This document shows positions 18,243-27,629 of a stretch of DNA of 64,000 nt, one piece after another. Within the stretch, counting starts at the first letter, position 1; each line of letters starts with the position of its first letter. Made by a program: the position numbers and the translations under genes. The notes below the pieces were generated by a model. That model was not told the DNA's origin. It did not search any database and was given only the letters and a program-made list of their open reading frames with translations. Source of the stretch: Anaerocolumna sp. MB42-C2 (GTDB taxonomy: Bacteria > Bacillota > Clostridia > Lachnospirales > Lachnospiraceae); NCBI RefSeq assembly GCF_030913705.1, contig NZ_CP133190.1:2557501-2621500 (forward strand), in the 5' to 3' direction.

Positions 18243-18943
18243 ATCGGAAAGCTATGATTCTGGTTGTGGAAGATGAACCTAACATATGCAATTTTATTGC
18301 AACCACACTGTCGGCTAATGAATATAAAGTAATTGAATGCAGCACCGGGAAAGAAGCTGTTTCCCTGATCCCTTCCCACTGCCCGGATGTGGTTCTGCTG
18401 GATCTTGGTCTTCCGGATATGGATGGCCTTACCGTATTAAAAGAAGTAAGAGAATGGTCCGATACACCGGTTATTATAGTATCTGCCAGAGGTGATGAAA
18501 AATCCAAAGTACAGGCTCTGGATCTGGGTGCCGATGATTATATTACCAAACCTTTTGGTACTTCAGAATTATTGGCCAGAATCCGTACTGCCATCCGCCA
18601 TAATACTAAGACCGGATCCGGCGGTAAATCATCACAAGATGCTTTTAAAGCAAAAGGTTTAATCATAGATTTTAATAAATATCTTGTAACCGTAAACGGT
18701 GAAGAGGTTCATTTAACTCAGATAGAATATAAACTTGTATCCCTGTTGGCCCGTAATGCCGGAAAAGTTCTTACTTATGATTTTATTATATCTAAAATAT
18801 GGGGTCCTTTTGCTTTAAAAGACAATCAAATCTTAAGAGTTAATATGGCTAATATCCGACGAAAATTAGAGAAAAATCCGGTGGATCCGGAATATATATT
18901 CACTGAAATCGGTGTAGGATACCGAATGATTGAAGATGATTAA
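18239..18943 (+). CDS. OmpR/KdpE-family response regulator
   Basis: A 234-residue regulator. The receiver domain has acidic pocket EDE (11-13), phospho-acceptor D55 in VVLLDLGLPDMDG, the conserved Ser/Thr in IIVSARG and Lys in YITKPFG. A C-terminal winged helix follows (LTQIEYKLVSLLARNAGKVLTY, IWGP..., GVGYRM). Translationally coupled to the kinase through ATGA. Probable targets are neighbours: the serine hydrolase downstream or the divergent pit/ktr unit. This is inferred from position only. Confidence 0.92.
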   Translation: MNRKAMILVVEDEPNICNFIATTLSANEYKVIECSTGKEAVSLIPSHCPDVVLLDLGLPDMDGLTVLKEVREWSDTPVIIVSARGDEKSKVQALDLGADDYITKPFGTSELLARIRTAIRHNTKTGSGGKSSQDAFKAKGLIIDFNKYLVTVNGEEVHLTQIEYKLVSLLARNAGKVLTYDFIISKIWGPFALKDNQILRVNMANIRRKLEKNPVDPEYIFTEIGVGYRMIEDD

Positions 18944-18959
18944 AATTTGATTAAGATAA

Positions 18960-18987
18960 TTGATTCCTATATTCGTTATGCTATAAT
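18960..18987 (+). promoter_or_regulatory. Promoter of the secreted serine hydrolase
   Basis: -35 TTGATT (18960-18965), 16-base spacer, -10 TATAAT (18982-18987), 42 bases before the ATG at 19030. It gives the hydrolase its own transcript in addition to read-through from the two-component genes. Confidence 0.65.
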
Positions 18988-19029
18988 ACAATGGTAAATA
19001 AAGGAATAAAATATCAGGAGGACAATAAC

Positions 19030-21204
19030 ATGGTTATAAAATTAGTAAAGGCCGGCCTCTCCATTGTTTTAGCATTAACGATTACATTAGTACCAAATAC
19101 TTATGTATCAGCAAAAGCAATGAATCACTTGCCTCAAAGCCAAAGTGATATAACTTTGACTTCCTTTCCACAAGCAGAGAAAACAGCTCTGAGTCAGGAT
19201 ACAACTGATCCTGCTCCGAGTGATACCAGTACCCCAGTAAAAAAACTGGCAAAAGATAAAGCTGCTACTTTGACTACTCTGTATGGGGCAACCAGTGTTC
19301 AATATGCCTTGCTGGAAGACGGCAATATTACAGTATCAGGTTTTTCCGGAGTCTATAGTAAAGATACCAGTACACCTCTGACGGATACTAACATGTATGG
19401 TATTGGCTCCATCAGTAAAATGTTCACAACCGTTGCAGTAATGCAATTAGCAGAGGAGGGTAAGGTTGATCTGGACACCCCGGTTATAGAATACATACCC
19501 GAATTTACCATGTCGGACCCCCGCTATAAGGATATTACCGTAAGAATGTTGATAAATCATTCTTCAGGATTAATGGGAAGTACCCTTGGAAATGCCGTAT
19601 TATTCAATGACAAGGATAATACAGCTTATAAAAATTTGTTAAATACATTGAAAACTTCAAGATTAAAAGCTGATCCCGGTGAATTTTCCGTATATTGCAA
19701 CGATGGTTTCACAATGGCAGAACTTTTAGTGGAAAAAGTATCAGGAGAAAGCTTTACGGATTATATGAAAGAACATATTTCTGCTCCCCTTAATCTATAT
19801 AATACGAAAACACCTCAGGATAACTTCGAGCAGGAACGGCTGGTAAAAACATATATCCCAGGTTCAAGTACGACTTTACCAACAGAAACCCTGAATATGA
19901 TCGGAGCAGGCGGAATATACTCCTCTGCCAGTAATTTATGCCAATTTGCCAGGATCTTTATGAATGATTCCAACTCTTTTGTACTTAATAATTCTTCTGC
20001 AAAATCCATGGAGAATAAAGAATATCTAAACGGCTTGTGGTCTGAAGATAAATCTTCCACAATTAACTACGGTCTTGGCTGGGACAGTGTAATTACCTAT
20101 CCTTTTGATAAATATAATATAAAAGCCTTATCAAAAGGCGGCGACACATTATTTTATCATGGTAATCTGACCGTGCTGCCGGAAAAAAACATGGCAGTTG
20201 CCGTATTATCTTCCGGTGGATCCAGTATGTATGATCAGGTAATGGCTCAGGAAATCCTTTTAGCTGCTTTAAAAGCAAAAGGTGATATTGATGGAATCCT
20301 CCCTGATGTAACTTATGCAAAACCGGTGAAATCAGAGATGCCGGAAAATCTGAAGCAATATGCCGGGATATATGGGAGTTACGGCGGTACTTATAAGATA
20401 GCAATCAGTGATGACGGTACCTTAACTTTTAGCAACCTCACAACACCTGCTGCCCCTGCACAGAAGTTTATTTACACCGGTGATGGAAGATTCTATTTCA
20501 GCGACGGCAGTACTTATGTCAGTTTTGAAAATGGAAAGAATGGCATCATTTATCTGAATGTCTCCGGATATGTGGCACTGCCAGGTTTAGGCCAGACCGT
20601 TACCGACGGCTACCAGGCACAGAAACTTACGGACAATCCAATCTCACAGGAGCTAAAAGCTGTCTGGGAAAAAAGAAATGGGAAATACTACTTCCTGGTT
20701 AACGAAAAATACGATTCCGAATATTACACCGCTGGTTCCCTGTATAGCAAGATCAGCCTGTTAAATGAGCTGGAGGGTTATTGCCTATATGCTAAAATTA
20801 TAGACCAAAATACTGCGAGAGCAGTTTTAGAAATACCGGGTGTTTTCGGCAGAGATTTAAGCGATTTTGTCTTTTACCAGGATAATGGTTGTGAATACCT
20901 GAAAGCAGAAAGCAGCGTATTAATTTCGGAAGATGAGATTAAAACAATGCCGGCTTCTGCATTTAAGGTGGGTATCACCAGCAACGGATATGCTAAATGG
21001 TATAAAATCGGTAAGAAATCCGCTAATAAAAAGCTTAAAATTGCACTACCCCAAAACGCTTCTTTCTGTGTATATGATTCTAATAATTCCTGTATTATGG
21101 ATTCCTATATTACTAAAAAGGATACTGTAACTTTACCTAAAAACGGATATATTGTATTTGCGGGAGATGTTAATTCCAAATTCCATATTAACTATATAAA
21201 ATAA
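19030..21204 (+). CDS. Secreted beta-lactamase-fold serine hydrolase
   Basis: A 724-residue protein. The start has AGGAGG 8 bases upstream and yields a signal peptide ending near VSA. After a Ser/Thr-rich linker, the beta-lactamase/class C-type domain shows S-x-x-K in GIGSISKMFTT (Ser near 127), Y-x-N in VYCNDGFTMAELL (near 222) and the third-box region SKGGDTLFYHG. The remaining 300 residues are beta-rich extensions of unknown function. Such enzymes include peptidoglycan-modifying esterases and D-amino-peptidases; the exact reaction cannot be stated. It directly follows the response regulator gene and ends at a strong terminator. Confidence 0.87.
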   Translation: MVIKLVKAGLSIVLALTITLVPNTYVSAKAMNHLPQSQSDITLTSFPQAEKTALSQDTTDPAPSDTSTPVKKLAKDKAATLTTLYGATSVQYALLEDGNITVSGFSGVYSKDTSTPLTDTNMYGIGSISKMFTTVAVMQLAEEGKVDLDTPVIEYIPEFTMSDPRYKDITVRMLINHSSGLMGSTLGNAVLFNDKDNTAYKNLLNTLKTSRLKADPGEFSVYCNDGFTMAELLVEKVSGESFTDYMKEHISAPLNLYNTKTPQDNFEQERLVKTYIPGSSTTLPTETLNMIGAGGIYSSASNLCQFARIFMNDSNSFVLNNSSAKSMENKEYLNGLWSEDKSSTINYGLGWDSVITYPFDKYNIKALSKGGDTLFYHGNLTVLPEKNMAVAVLSSGGSSMYDQVMAQEILLAALKAKGDIDGILPDVTYAKPVKSEMPENLKQYAGIYGSYGGTYKIAISDDGTLTFSNLTTPAAPAQKFIYTGDGRFYFSDGSTYVSFENGKNGIIYLNVSGYVALPGLGQTVTDGYQAQKLTDNPISQELKAVWEKRNGKYYFLVNEKYDSEYYTAGSLYSKISLLNELEGYCLYAKIIDQNTARAVLEIPGVFGRDLSDFVFYQDNGCEYLKAESSVLISEDEIKTMPASAFKVGITSNGYAKWYKIGKKSANKKLKIALPQNASFCVYDSNNSCIMDSYITKKDTVTLPKNGYIVFAGDVNSKFHINYIK

Positions 21205-21289
21205 TTAGATCACAAAACCAATTTTATATCAATTTGCACATCTGTAACTCTACAATGCGTGATTCGAGCGAGCATCTGTTATGAACGAG

Positions 21290-21333
21290 AAAACAGCCAC
21301 GATTCCAATTTAATAAGGAATCATGGCTGTTTT
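21290..21333. terminator. Bidirectional terminator
   Basis: AAAACAGCCAC-GATTCC and GGAATC-ATGGCTGTTTT pair with one mismatch and a 10-base loop, with A and T runs on either side. It separates the convergent serine hydrolase and nitroreductase genes. Confidence 0.85.
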
Positions 21334-21338
21334 ATTTA

Positions 21339-21941
21339 TTATCTAAATATCTTAATTCTGGTATCAAGATCAGAGAATTCTTTCTCGCCAGGTTCTCCTA
21401 GCGGTTTACCAAACGGCATCTGGGCTACAAGTTTCCAATTCTTTGGTATGTTCCATTCCTTTTGCACCGCCTGGTCAATCAACGGATTATAATGCTGCAG
21501 AGAGGCACCAAGGCCTTCTGCTTCCAGAGCTGCCCAGATGACAAATTGGTGCATTGCACTGGTATGCTCGGACCACACAGGGAAATTATCTTTATATAAT
21601 GGAAAATTATCCATCAAACCTTTTACAACATTCTGATCTTCAAAGAAAAGAATGGTACCATATCCCGAAGCTAAACCATTATTTACTTTTGCTTTCGTAT
21701 CTTCAAATTGCTCTTCTGAAGTTAACTTCTTTAGCTCATCAAGGGTAAAATCCCATAACTTCCTGTTATTTTCATTAAATAATACAACGATTCTTGTACT
21801 CTGAGAATTAAACGCTGACGGTGTATATTTAACAGCATCTTTTACTATCTGCTCGATACGGTCTTCACTTACAATTTTTTCATTACTAAAACCATAGATA
21901 CTTCTTCTTCCTTTAACAGTTTCCCAAAAAGATTTTGACAT
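21339..21941 (-). CDS. Nitroreductase family flavoprotein
   Basis: A 200-residue enzyme of the nitroreductase fold, which binds FMN and reduces substrates with NAD(P)H. The N-terminal FMN-binding GRRSIYGF is followed by SAFNSQSTRIVVLF, and the later WAALEAEGLGASLQHYNPLID and MPFGKPLGEPGEKEF are typical of the fungal/bacterial Frm2/HbN1-like branch. The ribosome site AAAGGAGG is 8 bases before ATG. It stands alone, convergent with the serine hydrolase. Substrate unknown; possible roles are redox balance or fatty-acid signalling as described for Frm2. Confidence 0.88.
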   Translation of the reverse strand: MSKSFWETVKGRRSIYGFSNEKIVSEDRIEQIVKDAVKYTPSAFNSQSTRIVVLFNENNRKLWDFTLDELKKLTSEEQFEDTKAKVNNGLASGYGTILFFEDQNVVKGLMDNFPLYKDNFPVWSEHTSAMHQFVIWAALEAEGLGASLQHYNPLIDQAVQKEWNIPKNWKLVAQMPFGKPLGEPGEKEFSDLDTRIKIFR

Positions 21942-22382
21942 AATGATTACCTCCTTTTAAATTCATCCTATCTGATGATCTGACTATATATTATATCATC
22001 TTCTTCAGCAAATATAACCTGAAAGAAAATAGGTTACTTACAAATATCTGTTTCGATTGTGTACAATTAATATTGTTTATTAGATAATATCATGTCTTTT
22101 TATTTTATTCAAGTACTAAAAAATTAAATACATACTATTGATTTAAATATTTAGTATATTAAGTATACTGTAAAACACAAATTACCTATAATCATATATT
22201 AACACTCCCTTTCTTTTAATTAATAAACATAAAAGCGAAAATACTCCTAAATATAATATGAAAGCCATTATTTCTTATATGAGTAAAATTGAGCCTTATG
22301 TGTGAATAGTCATAAATCAAATATAAAAGAATACTATTAAGAGATAAATAAAAAATTTTTTATATTTTTTTTTAATTAGGTA

Positions 22383-22411
22383 TTGCATTTTATAAATTTT
22401 GGATATATAAT
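22383..22411 (+). promoter_or_regulatory. Promoter of the encapsulated ferritin/encapsulin operon
   Basis: -35 TTGCAT (22383-22388), 17-base spacer, perfect -10 TATAAT (22406-22411), 45 bases before the ferritin ATG. The rest of the AT-rich gap 21942-22382 shows nothing else convincing. Confidence 0.75.
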
Positions 22412-22413
22412 AA

Positions 22414-22440
22414 CAATAACAGTAATTATTACTATTATTG
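22414..22440 (+). promoter_or_regulatory. Fur/PerR-like operator over the start of the encapsulin operon
   Basis: CAATAACAGTAAT, one T, ATTACTATTATTG: a 13-1-13 inverted repeat with one mismatch, beginning 3 bases after the -10 box. Length, AT-richness and ATAAT-type half-sites resemble Fur-superfamily boxes, and the position would block initiation. Iron or peroxide control is inferred. Confidence 0.55.
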
Positions 22441-22455
22441 AGGAGGTAAATTAAA

Positions 22456-22824
22456 ATGCCAGCTTTTGGAAACCCATTTCAGGGTAATGTTGAAAGAAAA
22501 ATGTCAAAAGAAGAACTGATACAAGCTATTCGTCTTGATATTGCAGGAGAATTGGAAGCAATCTATCTATATGATGCGCATGTTCAGGCAACGGACGAAG
22601 ATATTGCAAAAAAAGTAATAGCCGATATCAGAGATGAAGAAAAAGCCCATGTAGGCGAACTAATGACTCTGCTTAAGATCCTAGATCCTACTGAAGCAGA
22701 GATGTTTGTATCCGGGGAAGCTGAAGTAAAAGAGATGTTAGAAGATTTAGGTATCACCAGTCAGGATTCTGTACAGGCAGCTTCATCCTCAAATCTTCAT
22801 ACAGTTGGAAGTTTAATAAAGTAA
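22456..22824 (+). CDS. Encapsulin-associated ferritin-like protein (EncFtn)
   Basis: A 122-residue two-helix ferritin-like protein. The iron-site pattern is present: Glu32 in AGELEAIYLYDAH, then Glu62 and His65 in RDEEKAHVGEL. It forms an annular ferroxidase that loads iron into an encapsulin shell. After a flexible linker the C-terminus reads LHTVGSLIK, matching the encapsulin targeting peptide (x-x-x-GSL-x). The start has GAGGAGG 8 bases upstream. The encapsulin gene follows after 25 bases. The Trp near position 38 described for the studied homologue is a Leu here. Confidence 0.92.
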   Translation: MPAFGNPFQGNVERKMSKEELIQAIRLDIAGELEAIYLYDAHVQATDEDIAKKVIADIRDEEKAHVGELMTLLKILDPTEAEMFVSGEAEVKEMLEDLGITSQDSVQAASSSNLHTVGSLIK

Positions 22825-22849
22825 AAAAAGTCCAGGAGGTGTATTTTAT

Positions 22850-23665
22850 ATGAGCTATTTATCAAGAGAAAACTCAAACTTACCGGATGAATTGTGGAAT
22901 CAAATTGATTCCAATGTTGTAGATACCGCTCGTAATGTTTTAATAAACAGGAGATTTTTACATATCTTCGGTCCACTTGGAATCGGTACGGAAAGTATCC
23001 ACATCGATGACTCAGATAATTTAGATGAAGTCAGTGAAGATGGATTTATTACCACCAAAGGGAGAAAATACGTTGAAATACCTACCCTATATGAGGATTT
23101 CACTCTTCTGTCAAAGGATTTGGAAAACAGTCGGAAATTAGGATATCCTGTAGATTTATCAAAAGCAGCATTTGCTGCGGAAGTTTGTTCCAAAAAAGAA
23201 GACCGTTTTATCTTTTTTGGCAATGAATCTTACGGATACGAGGGTTTATTTACAGCTTCCGGTATTAACAAACTAAAGAAAAACGATTGGTCTGCGGGAG
23301 AAAATGCATTTTCTGATATAGCAGCGGCATTGGAACTATTTTCTGTAAAAGGTGTCTATGGAACTTATGCTTTAATACTAAGCCCCGATCTTTATATGCA
23401 GCTGCAGCGAATTCAACCTGGGACCGGTTTATTGGAAATTGAACGTATTAATAAATTATTAGACGGCAATGTATTTTTCTCATCGGTATTAGGCAGCAAT
23501 AAAGCCGTTATTGTTTGCCCCGAGGCCAGAAATATGGATCTTGTTATTGGTCAGGATTTAACTTGTGCTTATCTGGAGCAAAAGGATTTAAACCACAGTT
23601 TCCGTGTTATGGAAAGTATTCTGTTAAGGATTAAACGTAAACAGGCAATCATTGCTTTTGAATAA
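22850..23665 (+). CDS. Encapsulin shell protein (family 1, HK97 fold)
   Basis: A 271-residue capsid-like protein. The N-terminus SYLSRENSNLPDELWNQID matches the conserved start of family 1 encapsulins, whose N-terminal helix lies inside and binds cargo. Other family blocks are ARNVLINRRFLHIFGPLG, the P-domain region KGVYGTYALILSPDLYMQL and the A-domain end VIGQDLTCAYLE. It self-assembles into an icosahedral compartment; with EncFtn cargo it stores iron away from the cytoplasm. The ribosome site is AGGAGGT, 9 bases before ATG. Confidence 0.93.
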   Translation: MSYLSRENSNLPDELWNQIDSNVVDTARNVLINRRFLHIFGPLGIGTESIHIDDSDNLDEVSEDGFITTKGRKYVEIPTLYEDFTLLSKDLENSRKLGYPVDLSKAAFAAEVCSKKEDRFIFFGNESYGYEGLFTASGINKLKKNDWSAGENAFSDIAAALELFSVKGVYGTYALILSPDLYMQLQRIQPGTGLLEIERINKLLDGNVFFSSVLGSNKAVIVCPEARNMDLVIGQDLTCAYLEQKDLNHSFRVMESILLRIKRKQAIIAFE

Positions 23666-23710
23666 TAGAAAATTATTATTATACAATAATTAATAATTAT
23701 GATAAAATTA

Positions 23711-23775
23711 TAGGTAATTACTAATCACTAAGTTCACAAATATACTATTCCATAATCTGGTTATGTAATTACCCC
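23711..23775 (+). repeat. Weak AATTG-family hairpin upstream of desulfoferrodoxin
   Basis: TAGGTAATTAC (23711) and GTAATTACCCC (23765) pair across a long AT-rich loop, 34 bases before the desulfoferrodoxin ATG. This is a degenerate relative of the hairpins at 5340 and 38199; assignment is uncertain. Confidence 0.35.
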
Positions 23776-23808
23776 AAAAAATATATTAATTTAAAGGAGA
23801 TTATTATT

Positions 23809-24183
23809 ATGGCAGATGTAAATTTTTTTCGTTGTAAACATTGTGGAAATATGGTGGCATTAATTAAAAACGGAGGCGGCACTCTTTCCTGCTGCGGAGA
23901 TGAAATGACTAAACTGGAAGCAAATACTTCCGACGGAGCACAAGAAAAACATGTTCCGGTAGTTATAAAAGAAGATGGCAAAATAAAAGTTACAGTTGGT
24001 TCCGTTCTTCATCCATCCCTTCCTGAGCATTACATTGAATGGATTGCTTTAGCAACCGGGGATTCGGTACAGTTAAAATATCTGGAGCCTGGCATGGAAC
24101 CGAAAGCTGAATTTGATGAAGTAGAATCAGGAACCGTTTATGAATACTGTAATTTACACGGACTTTGGAAAGCTGACTTTTAA
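23809..24183 (+). CDS. dfx: Desulfoferrodoxin (2Fe superoxide reductase)
   Basis: A 124-residue enzyme with both iron centres. The N-terminal desulforedoxin-like site has Cys9, Cys12, Cys28 and Cys29. The catalytic Fe(His)4Cys site has His48 (EKHVPV), His68, His74 (LHPSLPEHYIEW), Cys114 and His117 (YCNLHGLW). It reduces superoxide to hydrogen peroxide without releasing oxygen, a usual defence of anaerobes. It lies 143 bases after the encapsulin gene in the same direction, fitting a joint iron/oxygen-stress function. The ribosome site is AAAGGAG. Confidence 0.95.
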   Translation: MADVNFFRCKHCGNMVALIKNGGGTLSCCGDEMTKLEANTSDGAQEKHVPVVIKEDGKIKVTVGSVLHPSLPEHYIEWIALATGDSVQLKYLEPGMEPKAEFDEVESGTVYEYCNLHGLWKADF

Positions 24184-24229
24184 TCTGTAACACCTTAAAA
24201 CCTACAATTGTTTTATCTTAAATAAAGAA

Positions 24230-24269
24230 GGGGTATTGAAAAATTGTATTTTCTATTTTTCAATACCCC
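24230..24269. terminator. Bidirectional terminator
   Basis: GGGGTATTGAAAAAT and ATTTTTCAATACCCC form a perfect 15-bp stem with a 10-base loop, followed by TTT. It separates the convergent desulfoferrodoxin and DUF975 genes. Confidence 0.85.
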
Positions 24270-24311
24270 TTTATCGATTTAGTTCCTTTTTCTCATAATC
24301 CGTTTTCCTGC

Positions 24312-25025
24312 CTAAATCATGTCCTCCGGTCTGTAATTTCCTTCCGGTGCTATACTTTTACCTGAGACATCATCATAAAAAGCTGCATATGCTGCACTTA
24401 CATAAGGATTTAACCACAGAAAACCAATGCCCAATGTAAATGCGCATAAAATAATCCAGCCAATAAAACTAAAGCCCAGACAGAAAAAGCGCCATTTGTT
24501 TCCATACATCATGCTCTTTGACTGTTTTATTGCTTCCTTTATACCCAGGGATGGGTTATCTTCCAAGATATATGGAGTCATCGCATAACTAATGGAAGCA
24601 ACAATTCCGGGAATAATGAACAATAAACACCAAAGAATGGTATAAAGGCCAATTAATAACTGCATGCCAAAAGCTTTCCAGAATAAATCTAACTTAGAAA
24701 ACAAGTCTGAAAACTTTGGGTTTGTATCGTGGATCAGGTTTAAATTAAATCGGCAGTAACCTATTTGAATTACACCACCCAATAATAAAGAAATAATGAT
24801 ATAAATAACGATACCTGTAAAAAATATGGCAAAAAATGAGGTACTTACAATTCCGAAATTAGAATCTGCATAATGTTCTACTTCATTATAATGAACACTT
24901 GAGGTACTGCTTAAATCAGCACCCGCACCCAATAATCCCGCTACTAACCCGGTTCCTACTGCCAGGCCCCACTTTCCGTTTAATGCTCTTCTGGCAATAC
25001 TGCGAAAGTCTTCTGCATATAACAT
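24312..25025 (-). CDS. DUF975 family membrane protein
   Basis: A 237-residue integral membrane protein. The start MLYAEDFRSIARRALNGKW has GGAGG 7 bases upstream and matches the conserved DUF975 opening (regulatory helix then LxGxW). Six or so helices follow, with family blocks LLLGGVIQIGYCRFNLNL and KLDLFWKAFGMQLLIGLYTILWCLLFIIPG. The C-terminus ends EGNYRPEDMI. DUF975 proteins are common in Firmicutes; function unknown. Single gene, with no partner visible. Confidence 0.85.
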   Translation of the reverse strand: MLYAEDFRSIARRALNGKWGLAVGTGLVAGLLGAGADLSSTSSVHYNEVEHYADSNFGIVSTSFFAIFFTGIVIYIIISLLLGGVIQIGYCRFNLNLIHDTNPKFSDLFSKLDLFWKAFGMQLLIGLYTILWCLLFIIPGIVASISYAMTPYILEDNPSLGIKEAIKQSKSMMYGNKWRFFCLGFSFIGWIILCAFTLGIGFLWLNPYVSAAYAAFYDDVSGKSIAPEGNYRPEDMI

Positions 25026-25272
25026 GTCTTTTCCTCCTATTCCTCCTAATAAGATACATGGTTTACTATCCATTATAGATTATGCTGCTCTTGATAATAT
25101 GATGCTCTTTCTGCTTATATTCATTCTATCACATTTAATACCAGATTTATACATTTTTTAGTTCGTAACTATTTATCTCCCTCAAATAAATTTATTATAA
25201 AATGCATGTTAATCCTTACATTCTATTGCTGTTAGCACAAACTTCTTTAACTAACATTTAACATATCAACGA

Positions 25273-25301
25273 TTGCATATTTCGACTTTATCTGATATAA
25301 T
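25273..25301 (+). promoter_or_regulatory. Promoter of the chemoreceptor gene
   Basis: -35 TTGCAT (25273-25278), 17-base spacer, -10 TATAAT (25296-25301). It sits about 177 bases before the ATG, leaving a long leader. Confidence 0.7.
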
Positions 25302-25382
25302 CTTCACAAAATCCAGCTATTACTAATAAAATATCGTATAAATATACAGTTAACTTTGATTTACCGTACCTGATAACAAAGC

Positions 25383-25420
25383 TAGTTATTCAAAGCATTA
25401 GCAGTGAATAACTATTTTTT
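25383..25420 (+). terminator. Terminator-like hairpin inside the chemoreceptor leader
   Basis: TAGTTATTCA (25383-25392) pairs perfectly with TGAATAACTA (25405-25414) across a 12-base loop, followed by six T. It lies between the promoter and the ATG, so it would end transcription before the gene unless prevented. An overlapping upstream stem, CTTTG...CAAAG (about 25354-25381), could act with it. Confidence 0.6.
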
Positions 25421-25477
25421 ATAAAACATTTTCAAGTAAAGCAATTTATTGACAGGATGAAGCAGGAGGAGATTACT

Positions 25478-27535
25478 ATGAAAAAAACAAAAGAAAAACG
25501 AACTTCAGAAAGAAGGGCGGTAAATCAAAGTATGAAACTAAAATTGGTATTAACATTTCTATCTATGAATGTTATTACTCTGTTAGCAATCATTCTGGTT
25601 ATCGGCTTCATGTCATACAGGATAATTTCATCGGAAAACAATCAAAAACTAATCAACATTTCCGAAAAAAATTCTAATGAAATTGATGGCTGGTTATCCA
25701 TTCAGGGTCAGATAGTAAATGAAATTACTGACAGTATTACATCCCAGAAAGAACTGGACAAGGAGCAGATAGTACAATATCTTGAGACAAAAACAAAATC
25801 AAATACCTACACTTCGGATGTATATTTTGGTTTTGCAGATAAAAGCTTTTTAGATGGTTCCGGCTGGCAGCCACCGGCAGATTATGATTGTACCACCAGA
25901 GCATGGTTTCAGAATGCCAAGGAAAAAGGTGCCCTGAATTACGGTTCCCCCTCCTTCGATATGACAACCAAACAAATGGTTACCGTAATATCTAAACCAG
26001 TTATCATTGATGGTAATTTTATCGGTGTTATAGGTATGGATGTTAAACTGGGAACCCTGAATGAGATTGTACAAAAGTCTGTTTCCACCAAAAACAGCTA
26101 TGCATTTATGGTTGATGAACAGGATAATATAATGATTCATCAAAATGATGCTTTTATGCCAGAAGAAGATAATGTAAGCAATATGAAAGAGGTTATGAAC
26201 TTAGTAAGTGAAGATGTAATACAGGCTATTCAAAATAATAACCAATTGGTTACCTTAAAGGATTATGATGGTGATGTCAGGCATTTCGTTATGACTAACA
26301 TAAACTCTACCAACTGGAAGTTCGGTTTGGCAATATCCGATGTAGAATACATTAGGCCGGTTGAAGATCTGTTGACAGCACTTATTATTTGTTCTCTGAT
26401 TACTCTATTAATAGTGGCGGTTCTTGCTTTTATTGTAGGTGACAAAAATTCCAAACCGATTATATCACTTACCGCAGCAATTAAGAAACAGGCAGATCTG
26501 GATTTTAGCAGGGACAGTGAAGCTGACTTTCTGAAGTACGGTAAGCGGAAAGATGAAATAGGAATTATCACCCGTTCCCTGATAGCTATGGAAGAAAATG
26601 TAAGACAGCTTCTGATAAATGCCGCAGATAATGCCAGCCAGGTTTCTTCAACTGCCGACGAATTATCGGCAACCTCCAAACAATCAGCCATAGCAGCACA
26701 AGAGGTAGCCCAAACCATTAATCAGATTGCGGTCGGTGCAACAGAGCAGGCAGAAAATACGGAGGAAAGCTCACAAGGTCTGATGGAATTAGGAAACCTT
26801 ATTGATACGGATAAAACTCATATAGCAAACCTTACAAAAGAAACCAATCACGTTAATGAATTGGTTCATAAAGGACTATCTGCGGTAAAAACTCTGTCCC
26901 TTAATACCAAAACCAATGGAGAAGCTGTATCTGTTGCTTACCAAAGCATTCTAAAAACCAATGAAAGTTCTGAAAAAATAAGTGAAGCAAGCAACTTTAT
27001 TACCTCTGTTGCCGAACAGACAAATCTGCTTGCATTAAATGCAGCCATTGAGGCTGCCAGGGCAGGAGAAAATGGTAAGGGATTTGCAGTTGTCGCCGAA
27101 GAGATAAGGAGATTGGCTGAGCAATCCACCGATTCAACCAAAATTATTAATGAGATTGTACAGACCTTAAAGGAAGCAGCTGCAATAGCTGTTACAAAAA
27201 TGGAAGAGGCAGATACCCTTGTTAAAGAGCAGGCAGCCAGCGCGGTAGAAACAGAAACGAATTTCAATGCTATTGCATCGGCAATGAACAATGCAAAAGA
27301 AGCTGTTACTGTACTGAATGAATCCGGCAACCGGATGAAAGAAAGAAAAGATGACATATTTGATCTGATTCAAAATCTGTCTGCGGCTGCGCAGGAAAAT
27401 GCAGCTGCTACAGAAGAAGCCTCTGCTGCTATGGAAGAGGAGTACGCATCCAGTGAAGAAATTGCAAGTGCCAGTGAGAATTTAACCAAAATTACTTCTG
27501 AATTACAAAGGTTGATTAACCGATTCAGAGTATAA
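25478..27535 (+). CDS. Methyl-accepting chemotaxis protein with dCache sensor
   Basis: A 685-residue receptor. The start is ATG 25478, with AGGAGGA 7 bases upstream. One N-terminal helix (about residues 25-45), an extracellular double Cache domain (blocks [34 protein letters not shown] and VIGMDVKL), a second helix near 300-322, a HAMP domain, and the signalling hairpin with the near-invariant ERAGE-type tip ([33 protein letters not shown]). It senses an external ligand and controls CheA. No C-terminal tethering pentapeptide. Orphan: no che genes nearby. Confidence 0.93.
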   Translation: MKKTKEKRTSERRAVNQSMKLKLVLTFLSMNVITLLAIILVIGFMSYRIISSENNQKLINISEKNSNEIDGWLSIQGQIVNEITDSITSQKELDKEQIVQYLETKTKSNTYTSDVYFGFADKSFLDGSGWQPPADYDCTTRAWFQNAKEKGALNYGSPSFDMTTKQMVTVISKPVIIDGNFIGVIGMDVKLGTLNEIVQKSVSTKNSYAFMVDEQDNIMIHQNDAFMPEEDNVSNMKEVMNLVSEDVIQAIQNNNQLVTLKDYDGDVRHFVMTNINSTNWKFGLAISDVEYIRPVEDLLTALIICSLITLLIVAVLAFIVGDKNSKPIISLTAAIKKQADLDFSRDSEADFLKYGKRKDEIGIITRSLIAMEENVRQLLINAADNASQVSSTADELSATSKQSAIAAQEVAQTINQIAVGATEQAENTEESSQGLMELGNLIDTDKTHIANLTKETNHVNELVHKGLSAVKTLSLNTKTNGEAVSVAYQSILKTNESSEKISEASNFITSVAEQTNLLALNAAIEAARAGENGKGFAVVAEEIRRLAEQSTDSTKIINEIVQTLKEAAAIAVTKMEEADTLVKEQAASAVETETNFNAIASAMNNAKEAVTVLNESGNRMKERKDDIFDLIQNLSAAAQENAAATEEASAAMEEEYASSEEIASASENLTKITSELQRLINRFRV

Positions 27536-27588
27536 TTATACTAAGTTTATAATAAAAAATTAGTCTATACTATTTAAATTATAAAATT

Positions 27589-27629
27589 CCGTTGTATGGA
27601 AAGATTGCCCTAACTTCCATACAACGGAT
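27589..27629 (+). terminator. Terminator of the chemoreceptor gene
   Basis: CCGTTGTATGGAA and TTCCATACAACGG form a 13-bp stem followed by ATTTCTTA, 53 bases past the stop. Confidence 0.75.

Noticed and set aside
16713-18943. Complete Kdp potassium-sensing system
   Set aside because: The kinase lacks the N-terminal KdpD and USP domains and no kdpFABC genes are present; only the membrane and kinase halves match.
25302-25420. c-di-GMP riboswitch in the chemoreceptor leader
   Set aside because: The leader lacks the conserved GGCAAACC-type core and the class II pattern, although the terminator-like hairpin is real.
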